From an uncultured Myxococcales bacterium (lineage in GTDB: Bacteria; Myxococcota_A; UBA9042): a stretch of 64,000 nucleotides of DNA. How positions within the stretch are numbered: position 1 is the stretch's first letter; each line of letters starts with the position of its first letter. Of this stretch, positions 42,504-50,987 are shown one piece after another. The position numbers and the translations under genes are program-made. The notes under the pieces are model-generated. The model was not told the DNA's origin and searched no databases. It saw only the letters and a list, made by a program, of their open reading frames with translations. The stretch lies in NCBI GenBank assembly GCA_903896545.1, contig CAITYF010000056.1, positions 28,401 to 92,400 on the forward strand, given 5' to 3'.

Positions 42504-43571
42504 ATGACGCACAGGCGCGGCGCGCAAAAATTGGCACAACTCGGCTTGCTCGCGTTCTGCGCGTGTACGCTGGTGCCTGCGTCTGCGCGTGCCGCGGATC
42601 CCAACGCCGAGGCGCGCGCCAACGCCATTTACAAAGACGCGAAAGAACGCTTCGACGCGGGCGATCTGCCCAAGGCGTTGGCGCTGGTCAAACAGGCGGA
42701 AGCCATCTTTGCCCACCCAGCGATCGTGTTCCTGCGCGGGCGCGTGCTGCACAAGTTGGTGCGGTTACGCGAGGCGGATGAGGCGCTGCGAACCGCGGAC
42801 ACAGCAGCGCTGCCCAAGACGCTGCAGAAGCCTCTGGCCGACGAGCGATTGGCGGTGGACGAGGAGATGCGCGCCAAGGGCGAGTTCCTGCTGACCGTGG
42901 ACCCCGACACTGCACGTGTGACGATCGACGGCGACGACGTGCGCCTCGATTCCGTCGGCTGGCTGACGCCGGGCAAGCACCGCGTGGAAGCCGCCGCGCC
43001 GGGCTATCAGCCGATGACACGCGACGTGCAGATCGCCGCGGCAGATTCCGCGACTGCGACGCTGCGTTTGGTGCCGATCGCGGGTTCACTCGTGATCGTG
43101 GTGCCCGGTGGTTTGCGCGATGCGGAAGTGCGGCTGGACGGGCTACTTGTGGAACTTCGGGCGGGCGAGAAGTTGGGCGATCGCACGCCCCCGATGCACG
43201 TGCAGTCCGGTGCACACCGCGTCGTGTGCTCGCGCGGCACGGCGGAATCGGCGCACGAGATCGAGGTCTCCGCAAGCGGCGTGACCGAAGTGACCTGCAC
43301 CGACATCGCGCCGTCTACAGGCACGGGACGCAAGGTGCTCGGCTGGACCGGCGTGGCCGCGGGTGCCGGCTTGGTGGGCGCGGGCGCGTACGGCATCCTG
43401 TCCTTCCTCCTGGTCGACGCGAAGGACCCGCGCTATAGCGATCCACGGTATGAAGTCAGCCACAACAAGTTGATCTTTGGCAGCACCTACGTCGCCGCCG
43501 GCGTCGCGGTAGGCATCTGCAGTTGGCTCTTCCTCTTACGCGACCCGAAGCCCGCCGGGTCCGGGAACTGA
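42504..43571 (+). CDS. PEGA-domain membrane protein with N-terminal TPR-like region
   Basis: The protein has 355 residues. A GGAGG ribosome site precedes ATG 42504. A signal peptide (to ~30, ASARAADP) is followed by a helical TPR-like region (KERFDAGDLPKALALVKQAE). PEGA-type strands lie near 130-190 (DPDTARVTIDGDDV ... PGKHRVEAAAPGYQP). Two membrane segments are near the C-terminus (~275-300 and ~325-345). It is 69 bp downstream of the kinase gene on the same strand and is probably functionally linked. Its own role is unknown. Confidence 0.75.
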   Translation: MTHRRGAQKLAQLGLLAFCACTLVPASARAADPNAEARANAIYKDAKERFDAGDLPKALALVKQAEAIFAHPAIVFLRGRVLHKLVRLREADEALRTADTAALPKTLQKPLADERLAVDEEMRAKGEFLLTVDPDTARVTIDGDDVRLDSVGWLTPGKHRVEAAAPGYQPMTRDVQIAAADSATATLRLVPIAGSLVIVVPGGLRDAEVRLDGLLVELRAGEKLGDRTPPMHVQSGAHRVVCSRGTAESAHEIEVSASGVTEVTCTDIAPSTGTGRKVLGWTGVAAGAGLVGAGAYGILSFLLVDAKDPRYSDPRYEVSHNKLIFGSTYVAAGVAVGICSWLFLLRDPKPAGSGN

Positions 43572-43588
43572 CGGGACAGAACCACGCG

Positions 43589-44104
43589 ATGACCTCACTT
43601 TCCCACCAGCAAGGCGCAACCGATCCCGCGCACGAAGACAAGTGCCGGCGTTGCGGCGTGAGTTGTCATGTCGCTGTGCCACTGGGTGACCGCGCGATCG
43701 TGGTGGACGGGCTGCACTGCAAGTTTCTGGCTGAAGACGCTCCTGGCGTCTTTGCGTGCGCTGTTTACACCGATCGCTTTGCTCAAGCGCCGTGGTGTCA
43801 TCACGCGGACGTCGCAGGCCCGTTGGGTTACCTTGGACACGACTGCCCGTACGGCGTGCCTGGGCTGGGAAAACAGCGCGTCTCCGATGCGGAATTCCGC
43901 GAGTTGTGGCCGCACCTTTGGCGCATTTTGCGGAGCTGGGGCGTGCCGAATTTTGTCCACCACGAGCATTTTCTGGCGGCGATGCACGCACGGACTGGCC
44001 GCGAGTGGGAGCTGGTGCCCATGTCCGATCTCTCCGATCAACCTTTTGCGACCGACACGCAACAAATGCGTCTTCGCGCCGTGTCGACGAGCCCCCATGC
44101 CTGA
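43589..44104 (+). CDS. YkgJ-like Cys-cluster protein
   Basis: The protein has 171 residues from ATG 43589. The Cys pattern CRRCGVSC-x19-C-x11-C-x11-C with LHCKFLAEDA, FACAVYTDRFAQAPWC matches the YkgJ/UPF0153 group, putative Fe-S or zinc cluster proteins whose function is not established. The rest (HDCPYGVPGLGKQRVSD ... LWPHLWRILRSWGVPNFVHH) has no recognised domain. The gene starts 17 bp after the PEGA gene and overlaps the next lipoprotein gene by 8 bp. Confidence 0.65.
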   Translation: MTSLSHQQGATDPAHEDKCRRCGVSCHVAVPLGDRAIVVDGLHCKFLAEDAPGVFACAVYTDRFAQAPWCHHADVAGPLGYLGHDCPYGVPGLGKQRVSDAEFRELWPHLWRILRSWGVPNFVHHEHFLAAMHARTGREWELVPMSDLSDQPFATDTQQMRLRAVSTSPHA

Positions 44105-45821
44105 TTTGTCCCGCAGCCAGCTTTCCCTTCTCCGCTTCAGTCGGCACACAGTCCTGTTGCTGGCGTTCGTGACCCTTTCGACGGGCTGCACCGCGCTGCG
44201 ACGCTGGCTCGTGCCGCCGCCGAGTCACGCGCAGGATGGACAGGTTGGCTACAACCGCCAGCGTTCGACGCAAAATGCGGAGATGATCCTCGTCGTGGCG
44301 AGCCTTCCGGGCGGGTCGACCGAGGAAAACGCAGTGGCGGTGCGCGACGGGCATATTCTGGCGCGCGGCACCTTGGCAGATCTGGACGGCGTGCGCGATG
44401 ACGCAACGCGGACAATCCGGCTGCCCGGCGGCGTCGCAACGGCGGGGCTGGTTGCTGGGCACGTGCGTTTGGAGATGGCCGCGATGGCCAACGACACGGT
44501 GGATCTGCGCGGCTGCAAGTCGGTCGCCGACGTCGTCAACACGCTGAAGATCGCCAAGCCACTTGTGCTGACCGAAAGCGGTTGGCTGTGGGCGGACGGG
44601 CTGCATCCCGGCCTCTTTGCCAAACTGAGCAGCGCCGATCTCGACCGCGCTGTGGGGCGTACAGCGGTGCTGGTTACGCCAGATAGCGATTCCACCGGAC
44701 TTGCAAATGGCAGCCTCCTCGCTCGACTGGGCGATCTCGGCACGGCGATCGCTGGACACGGCGGACATTTGGACGATCGGCAGATTCGCCTCGCGTGGCA
44801 GCAGCTCCCGCCGGCGCGTTCAGAGCGCCTCAAGCCGCTTTTGCTCGCGGTCTTCGCGAAGTTGCAGCGCGAAGGCGTGACAGAAGTGCACGCGTTCGCC
44901 GGCAGTCAGACGCTTCTTGAAGCGCTGCACACCTTGGACCGCGAAAGTCGGCTGACGGTGCGAACGCGCGTGTATCTGGATGCGGAACGACCGGAAGGGC
45001 GCGCGCTGTTGGCGGCCCCGAACACACCGTCGTCCGCGGACCCGAGCATGCAAGCCGACAAGAACGCGCCGCCGCCCAAACCCAAGCGTGTCCCGTTGGT
45101 GCAAGTGGCCGGCGTGTCTCTGGAGTTGGACGGGAGTGTGCACAGCGGTACCGCGGCGCTGAGTGAGCGCTACGCCGACCTGCCGCACGCCGGAACGCTG
45201 ACGTACAGCGACGAACTGCTGCAAGAGCGCCTGACGGCGGCGGATCGCGCGGGCGTCCAGGTTGCGGTACGGGCGAGCGGGGACGCCGCCTTGGCGCAGT
45301 TGGCGCGCGTCATGGGGGCGATGCAGCGTTCGGCGGATGCGCCGGTGTTGCGTGTGGAGCTGCCCGAAGTTGTCTCGCCGGAGACGCTGAGCGTACTGCA
45401 GGCAGCGCACGCTGTGTGCGTGGTCGCGCCGACGCTTTCGCAGCGAGAGATCGACGTCGCGCGGCGGCACTTGGGGACGGAGCGCCTACCGTGGTTCGAT
45501 CGCGCCGCGACGTTGGCAGAAGTCTGTCCGCTGCAAGTTGCACTGGACATCGCGCGCCCCGACGCGTTGCGGGCCCGCGATCGCCTGACCCGGCACAACT
45601 CCGCCGATTCGGAAGCGATGACCGCCGAGCAAGCCTGGCGTGCGCTGTCATCGGGCGGAACTGCGCGGCAAACTGCACCGATTCAAGTCGGCGAGGATGC
45701 GGATTTTGTGATTTGGTCGCGCGATCCGCTACTGCCTGGGAAGGTACCTGCCAAAGTCATCGCGTCGATGGTCGGTGGCACGGTGACCTTGCTGATTGGG
45801 CGCGACTTGAACGCCGAATGA
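44097..45821 (+). CDS. amidohydrolase-3-like lipoprotein lacking metal ligands
   Basis: The protein has 574 residues. The signal peptide ends LSTGC (Cys31), a lipobox. The body is recognisable as the YtcJ/amidohydrolase 3 fold: AVAVRDGHILARGTLADLDG at the start, and VGEDADFVIWSRDPLL near the end. The usual zinc-binding residues are changed: the HxH motif reads GHVRLEM, the later HxxGDxA reads VRASGDAALAQ, and the EH motif reads RVELPEVV. The protein is therefore probably not an active metallo-hydrolase. A ~40-residue Pro/Lys linker interrupts the middle. It overlaps the preceding gene by 8 bp. Confidence 0.7.
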   Translation: MPDLSRSQLSLLRFSRHTVLLLAFVTLSTGCTALRRWLVPPPSHAQDGQVGYNRQRSTQNAEMILVVASLPGGSTEENAVAVRDGHILARGTLADLDGVRDDATRTIRLPGGVATAGLVAGHVRLEMAAMANDTVDLRGCKSVADVVNTLKIAKPLVLTESGWLWADGLHPGLFAKLSSADLDRAVGRTAVLVTPDSDSTGLANGSLLARLGDLGTAIAGHGGHLDDRQIRLAWQQLPPARSERLKPLLLAVFAKLQREGVTEVHAFAGSQTLLEALHTLDRESRLTVRTRVYLDAERPEGRALLAAPNTPSSADPSMQADKNAPPPKPKRVPLVQVAGVSLELDGSVHSGTAALSERYADLPHAGTLTYSDELLQERLTAADRAGVQVAVRASGDAALAQLARVMGAMQRSADAPVLRVELPEVVSPETLSVLQAAHAVCVVAPTLSQREIDVARRHLGTERLPWFDRAATLAEVCPLQVALDIARPDALRARDRLTRHNSADSEAMTAEQAWRALSSGGTARQTAPIQVGEDADFVIWSRDPLLPGKVPAKVIASMVGGTVTLLIGRDLNAE

Positions 45822-45833
45822 ACACCCGTCGCG

Positions 45834-46478
45834 TCAGTGCGCTTTGTCGCCCTTGTTTTCACGACCGCTGACCGTCGCCAGAACCGCTTCAATCGCTTTG
45901 GCCGCCTGCGCGATATTTTCTTCGTCGCCGCCGAGCCAGACACGACCAAACGCGCCGTAGAAGATCATCTCCAAGACTTTGATCTTCGCCGCCTTTTCCG
46001 CCTCGTTCGTCGCCAAAAGCGCGTAGCCCGCCGGGTGCACTTCCAGCACGTACATTGTCTCACCCTGCTGGATCATGTCGCCATGGCGCATCCGGTTGAT
46101 GAGCTGCGTGTGGTAGCCCTCGATGCCCGTGATGACCTGCGACGACTGAATGCGCGGCGCGAGGCGGTCTTCCTTCTTGATCCCGTAGTGATCCAGCACC
46201 GCTTGTCCCGCGGCCGCGACTTGCCCCTGATCCTCGCTGTGCACTTCCAGCATGCCAAACGCCCGTTCGACGATTTGCATGCCCGGAATCACCGCGGTCT
46301 TCTTCAGGATCGCGTCCGTCACGACGTTCACACTCATGCCGGGCGCGACTTCCACCAGCAGAGCCGCCTGACCTTCCAACGGCAGAAAGCCACGCGCGAC
46401 CGTCGCAATGAAGGAAGCCACTTGCGGCTGCAGCACGTCGATTTGGGTAAAAGTGCGCAGTTCAATCGACTCGGCCAT
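45834..46478 (-). CDS. orphan tandem-BMC (BMC-T) microcompartment shell protein
   Basis: The protein has 214 residues. ATG 46478 is chosen for a GAGG 7 nt upstream. Two BMC folds in tandem: ~35-100 (EGQAALLVEVAPGMSVNVVT ... VERAFGMLEVHSEDQGQVAA) and ~135-205 (MYVLEVHPAGYALLATNEAE ... YGAFGRVWLGGDEENIAQA). Both have the BMC order beta-alpha-beta, ending in a G-x-V-x(A/W)-x-G-D/E-x2-x-V/I-A-x-A helix. BMC-T proteins form pseudohexamers with central pores in bacterial microcompartment shells. As I recall, Haliangium ochraceum has a BMC-T of this kind encoded away from its main BMC locus. No other shell or cargo gene is seen in this window. Confidence 0.75.
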   Translation of the reverse strand: MAESIELRTFTQIDVLQPQVASFIATVARGFLPLEGQAALLVEVAPGMSVNVVTDAILKKTAVIPGMQIVERAFGMLEVHSEDQGQVAAAGQAVLDHYGIKKEDRLAPRIQSSQVITGIEGYHTQLINRMRHGDMIQQGETMYVLEVHPAGYALLATNEAEKAAKIKVLEMIFYGAFGRVWLGGDEENIAQAAKAIEAVLATVSGRENKGDKAH

Positions 46479-46518
46479 CGGCATCCTCGCGGGGCGGCAT
46501 GAAATCCGCAGGCGTGGG

Positions 46519-46547
46519 TTGTAACGGACGGCACGCCCGATGGTCAA
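46519..46547 (-). promoter_or_regulatory. sigma-70 type promoter for the BMC-T gene
   Basis: On the minus strand, TTGACC (46547-46542) and TTACAA (46524-46519) are separated by 17 bp, about 40 bp ahead of the BMC-T ATG. The gene thus has its own promoter and is divergent from the DUF58 gene. Confidence 0.55.
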
Positions 46548-46595
46548 ACCGATTGCCGGGAACAGCGCGTACCGCTATGGTCAGGCGGGAGGCAG

Positions 46596-47903
46596 ATGAC
46601 CCAGTCGCGGCACCACATTTTGCTCGCTGAACGCAAGCGTGCGCTGAACGCCTTGGTGCGCCAGCGCTTGGGCTTCTGGCGGCGCATGGGCCGCTCCAAC
46701 CGGCTGTTTCCACGCAAACTCGTGCTGACGCGCGAGGGCAAGTGGATCATCGGTATCACGCTCCTGCTTGGCGCTGCAGCGGTGAATACCGGTAACAATT
46801 TGCTGTACCTGTTGCTTAGTCTGGCGATTTCCGTGATCGCGATCAGCGGCATCTTGTCCGAGTACTGCCTGCGCGATCTGGAGCTGACGCGCTTTTACCC
46901 TGCGGACATCGTGGCCGGCGAGGTGACGACCCTGCGGCTCGAAGTGCTGAACGCCAAGAAACGCGCGGCGCTGCACATTGAGGCGGGCGAACTGGTCGAT
47001 AACCCGGCGGTGCTCGTGCGACCGGGCTACTTGCTGCACATGGAACCCCACGAACGCGGCCAGGCTTTTGGCGCGATCAAGGCGCTGCGACGCGGTCCAC
47101 TCGCGACGGTCGGGCTGATGGTGACGACGGCGTATCCCTTCGGCTTCGCGCGCAAGTCACGGTTGTATGAGGCGCCGGCGCACCTGTTGGCGCTCGCGGG
47201 CGTGGAGGACGTGCAGCTGCCGTGGCGCGGTGCGGCGGCGCGGGGCACGCAGCATGCGTCGATTCGGGCGGGGCAAGGCGACGCGTTTCGCGGTCTGCGC
47301 GATGCGCGGCCCGGCGACGCGATGCGCGATATTCACTGGAAGGTCTCCGCACGCCGTGAACGGCTGATCGCCCGCGAATGGGAAGCGGACGCAAGCCGTG
47401 TGGCGCTCGTGCGCTTTGTCCACGTCGCGCCGGGGCCGACCGATGACGTTGCATCCTTGGATCTGGCGTGCGCGACCGTCGCGGGTTTGTGCGCGGCGCT
47501 GCTGCGCGATGGCTTGGCAGTTGGCCTGCAAACGCTCCAAGGCGAAGTACCGCCTGCCGTCGATTCCACTGGGCAGGGCGACGCACTCCAGCGGATTCGT
47601 CAGCATTTGGCGCACCTGGTCTTGGCCGACCGGCCGCCGCCGGCAGATTGGGCCATTGCGGACGCCGAGTGGGCCAAGCTCGCGGTGGACTGTGAGGAAC
47701 GCGCGGCGCAAATCGCGCGTGGAGAGCCGCTGACGTGGCCGACGAGCACCGCTGGGAGCCACGCCGAAGTGTTTCTGGTCACCTTCCAAAGCCGCGCCGA
47801 AGTTCACATCGCGGGTCGCGCGGACGTCGCCGTCAAGCTGGAACCGTCCGGTGAACTGCAGAGCATCGCCCGCGTGGCCGAATTTCAAGTGGGGGCGGCA
47901 TGA
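46596..47903 (+). CDS. DUF58-domain membrane protein
   Basis: The protein has 435 residues with a GGGAGG ribosome site. Two adjacent N-terminal membrane helices (~48-85, GKWIIGITLLLGAAAVNTG and NLLYLLLSLAISVIAISGIL) and a C-terminal DUF58 domain. The typical segment RAGQGDAFRGLRDARPGDAM then RDIHWKVSARRERLIAREWE is clear. DUF58 proteins usually sit with MoxR ATPases and transglutaminases in membrane-stress or export loci, but their biochemical role is not fixed. The next gene (TgpA type) overlaps by 4 bp. Confidence 0.88.
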   Translation: MTQSRHHILLAERKRALNALVRQRLGFWRRMGRSNRLFPRKLVLTREGKWIIGITLLLGAAAVNTGNNLLYLLLSLAISVIAISGILSEYCLRDLELTRFYPADIVAGEVTTLRLEVLNAKKRAALHIEAGELVDNPAVLVRPGYLLHMEPHERGQAFGAIKALRRGPLATVGLMVTTAYPFGFARKSRLYEAPAHLLALAGVEDVQLPWRGAAARGTQHASIRAGQGDAFRGLRDARPGDAMRDIHWKVSARRERLIAREWEADASRVALVRFVHVAPGPTDDVASLDLACATVAGLCAALLRDGLAVGLQTLQGEVPPAVDSTGQGDALQRIRQHLAHLVLADRPPPADWAIADAEWAKLAVDCEERAAQIARGEPLTWPTSTAGSHAEVFLVTFQSRAEVHIAGRADVAVKLEPSGELQSIARVAEFQVGAA

Positions 47904-50194
47904 ACGTTGGCCTCGCTCTCACCGCAGTCTCCTACGCGCTCGTTGGCGCGGCGTTCTTGCCCGTTGCGGTTTCTGGGGAAATCGGTCTGGCATCCCCAGT
48001 CGCCTTTCTCCTCGCCATGGCCGGATCGCTCCTGCGTGACCCGCGAACCGCGCCGCCGCGTCCGATCACCGCCAAGCTCTGGACCGGCGGCCTGCTCCTG
48101 ACTGCTGCTGTTTTGCTCACCTGGTCGTGGCGCGACAGCAACTGGCTGCTGCACGCCCTGCAGTTCGCCTTGCTTTTGACGGTCAGCCGCTTTTTCCAGC
48201 GCCGGTTCGCCAAGGATTTCTTGCAGTTGATGGCGCTGTCGTTCGTGCTCCTTCTGGTCGGCGCGATCATCAGTCCCGGTCCGATCTTTGCCGGCGCATT
48301 CCTCGTCTACACGGTGCTGACGATGTGGGGCCTCACGCTGCTGCACCTGACGCGCGAAATCGAAGTTCACACGCACACGGGGCCCGAACACCTGACGCCC
48401 GATCCGCCGGACAAACGGCGCTGGTTCGGCTTGCGCAAACCGCTGCCGCCGCAACCGCCCAGCCCTTGGACGGAAGCGACTTCGGAGGAAAACGCCTTGG
48501 CTTGGCGCACGCGGCGGCTCCTGACCAAGCGTTTTCTCGCGGCGCTGAGCGGCATGGCTGTGGGCGTGTTGGTCATTTCGGCGCTGTTTTTCTTTCTGTT
48601 CCCGCGCATCGGCATCGGCCTGCTTTTTGCGCAAACGCGCGGTCATTCCGTGACCGGCTTTGGCCTCGACGCGCAACTGGGCAATTTTGGCCAGATCAAG
48701 TCGTCGCCGGAAGTCATCGCCCGCGTCAGTTTTCCAAATGACCCTGAGCGCATGCAGCAGTCGGTGCGCTTACGCGGCGCGTCGTTTGAGAACTTTGTTG
48801 GCAATGGCTGGACCCGCCCGCACGCGGATCCGATGGACCTGCTTCTGGATCCCAACGGCCGTTACATCGTGCCGTGGGCGGGTCAGGTGAACACGGAAAC
48901 GGAGCGCACGTTCCTGGTCGACGTGTACTTGGAGCCGCTGGGTCAGGACGTGAAGGTGCTGTTCGCGCCGCCGCGGACGCGTGCGGTGCAGATCCTCGAC
49001 GCGTCGTTCGACATGTTCCGCGGGCGATCGCGCCGCGTGCGTGGCTCGGAGGCGGGCGACTTGACCTACCGCGTGCGCAACGCGCTGCTGAAGACACAGC
49101 CGGATCTGGCGCTGCACTACGCGGTGGAGGCGATCGAGCCGATCAGCGAAGGCAAGGAAATCGCCGCGCTCCAAGCCGCCGACGCGGAGCCAGCCGAGGA
49201 CATCGCAGAACGGTGGCTCGTGCTGCCCAAGAATCTGGACACGCGGATCCCGCCGTTGGCCAAGCGCTTGGTGGGCAAGGCAACGACGCGGTACGACAAG
49301 GCGTCGCTCCTGCAAGAAGCGCTGCGTACCGGCTGGACGTACTCGCTCGACGGTGATCAGGATGCGAAAGCGCCGCTCGCGGACTTCCTTTTTGGCAAGA
49401 AGCGTGGTCATTGCGAGTATTTTGCGACCTCAATGGCGCTGATGCTGCGTACCCAAGGCATTCCAGCGCGCGTTGTGCACGGTTTTTCAGGCGGCGTGTA
49501 CAACCCCTACGGCGGCTACCGGATGATCCGTCAAGCGGACGCGCACTCATGGGTCGAAGTCTACTTTGAAGGCGTGGGCTGGCGGACGTTTGACCCCACG
49601 CCGGCGAGCGGACAGGTCGCGGAAGAGGAAAGCGGGATCACGGCGTCGCTGAGACAACTCGCCGACGGTGCGGCCATGCTCTGGTACCAGTGGATCGTCG
49701 AGTACGATCTGGAACAGCAGGTCTCGGTGCTCAAGGGCTTGGGGAACATGCTGCCGAGCGGCACGGGGCTGGCCAAGTTTGGCGTGCACACGGATTCGCC
49801 CAGGCGGTCCGAGCAGGTCAAAGCGCAGGTGACCAACTTCCTGCTGGCGGCCGGCGTGCTCACGCTGCTGGCGAGCGTGGTGTACGGCATCTGGTGGCAA
49901 TGGCAGCGGCGGTCGCAGCACAAGACGTGGGATCGCGGGATTCAGCGCGCGGAGAACGCGCTCCAACGCCAGCTTCAGCGGGTGGATCAAGGGCGCGCGC
50001 CGTGGGAAACATGGTCGGCGGTGGCCACTCGCTTGCACGCGGTCGACGCACAAGTGAGCGCCGCAATCGCGGTGTTTGCCCAAGCGTACGACCGCGCACG
50101 TTACGCGCCAGCGCCAGACGCCGACACACGCGCGGAAGCCAAGTCGCGCGCTCAGGCGGCAACGGCCGAGGCGCGCAAGCTACGAAAATCGTAA
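47900..50194 (+). CDS. tgpA: TgpA-like membrane transglutaminase
   Basis: The protein has 764 residues. The N-terminal ~230 residues hold several membrane helices (DUF3488-type). The extracytoplasmic transglutaminase core has the catalytic triad: Cys in GHCEYFATSMALMLRTQGIP, His in RQADAHSWVEVYFEG, Asp in WRTFDPTPASG. A further membrane helix lies near 652-672 (NFLLAAGVLTLLASVVYGIW), followed by a DUF4129-like cytoplasmic tail. TgpA-type enzymes are envelope transglutaminases, often essential in Pseudomonas. The ATG overlaps the DUF58 stop (ATGA), showing co-translation. Confidence 0.88.
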   Translation: MNVGLALTAVSYALVGAAFLPVAVSGEIGLASPVAFLLAMAGSLLRDPRTAPPRPITAKLWTGGLLLTAAVLLTWSWRDSNWLLHALQFALLLTVSRFFQRRFAKDFLQLMALSFVLLLVGAIISPGPIFAGAFLVYTVLTMWGLTLLHLTREIEVHTHTGPEHLTPDPPDKRRWFGLRKPLPPQPPSPWTEATSEENALAWRTRRLLTKRFLAALSGMAVGVLVISALFFFLFPRIGIGLLFAQTRGHSVTGFGLDAQLGNFGQIKSSPEVIARVSFPNDPERMQQSVRLRGASFENFVGNGWTRPHADPMDLLLDPNGRYIVPWAGQVNTETERTFLVDVYLEPLGQDVKVLFAPPRTRAVQILDASFDMFRGRSRRVRGSEAGDLTYRVRNALLKTQPDLALHYAVEAIEPISEGKEIAALQAADAEPAEDIAERWLVLPKNLDTRIPPLAKRLVGKATTRYDKASLLQEALRTGWTYSLDGDQDAKAPLADFLFGKKRGHCEYFATSMALMLRTQGIPARVVHGFSGGVYNPYGGYRMIRQADAHSWVEVYFEGVGWRTFDPTPASGQVAEEESGITASLRQLADGAAMLWYQWIVEYDLEQQVSVLKGLGNMLPSGTGLAKFGVHTDSPRRSEQVKAQVTNFLLAAGVLTLLASVVYGIWWQWQRRSQHKTWDRGIQRAENALQRQLQRVDQGRAPWETWSAVATRLHAVDAQVSAAIAVFAQAYDRARYAPAPDADTRAEAKSRAQAATAEARKLRKS

Positions 50195-50255
50195 ACCTCC
50201 ACGGCGGCCGTTGCGAAACGATCGCAGAGAACGCACCATGTGCGCCGGAGGAACG

Positions 50256-50981
50256 ATGCCCACGCGCCAGCCGATTGCCGCCGTCACGCTGTTGAGCCTC
50301 ATGCTGACGCTGGTCTCGCCACTGGCGATGGCCGCACCGCCCAAGAAGCCGGTCGCTGCGAAACCAGAAGTCGCGGAGACGCCAGTTTCGACGCAGGCAA
50401 CGATCACCGTGTCGTCACTGACGCGCGGCGCAAAGGTCTACCTGAACGACGAAGATGTGGGCGAAGTTCCGTTGAAGTCGCCGCTGAAAGTGAAAGCGGG
50501 CGAGACCTATGCGATCCGCGTGCAGAAGCGCGGGTATGCGCCGTACCTCGACACCGTCATGGCCGGCGGCGGGCAGAATTCGGCGGTCGAAGCCGATCTC
50601 GTGCCGACGATGGGTGTGCTGCGGATCAACTGCAACGTACTGCGGGCGCGCGTGACGCTGGCGGGAAAGCCGATCGGCATGACGCCGTTTGACGGCGACG
50701 TCGCGCCAGGCAAGCACGAGCTGCACATCGCCGTGCCAGGCTACCTGCAGGAGACCCGCGAGTTGCAAATCGACGCGGGTCAGGAGCAGACGCTGGACAT
50801 CACACTAAACCCCGTGCCCGCACCTGTCGTTCAAGAAGACAAGTCGATCTTCGCGCGCTGGTGGTTTTGGACGGCTGTGGGCGCGGTGGTCGTCGGTGGC
50901 GTTGCAGCAGGTGTCGTCGCCAGTCAGGGGCCGAAGCACGTGCCCGCGGGCGACGCTGACGTGCGGTTGCAGCTACCGTAA
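50256..50981 (+). CDS. PEGA-domain protein with C-terminal membrane helix
   Basis: The protein has 241 residues from ATG 50256 with GGAGGA upstream. A signal peptide (to ~28, PLAMAAPPKK) precedes two PEGA domains: ~48-110 (LTRGAKVYLNDEDVGEVPLK ... QKRGYAPYLDT) and ~120-185 (LRARVTLAGKPIGMTPFDGD ... HIAVPGYLQETREL). A C-terminal helix WWFWTAVGAVVVGGVAAGVV is nearly the same as the helix of the PEGA protein at 36523. It follows tgpA by ~60 bp and may be part of that operon. Confidence 0.78.
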   Translation: MPTRQPIAAVTLLSLMLTLVSPLAMAAPPKKPVAAKPEVAETPVSTQATITVSSLTRGAKVYLNDEDVGEVPLKSPLKVKAGETYAIRVQKRGYAPYLDTVMAGGGQNSAVEADLVPTMGVLRINCNVLRARVTLAGKPIGMTPFDGDVAPGKHELHIAVPGYLQETRELQIDAGQEQTLDITLNPVPAPVVQEDKSIFARWWFWTAVGAVVVGGVAAGVVASQGPKHVPAGDADVRLQLP

Positions 50982-50987
50982 TTCGTT

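Noticed and set aside
46576..46581. TATGGT as -10 of the DUF58 gene, with TTGCCG 17 bp upstream
   Set aside because: The transcript would start inside the ribosome site of the gene, so the promoter is unlikely to be used for it.
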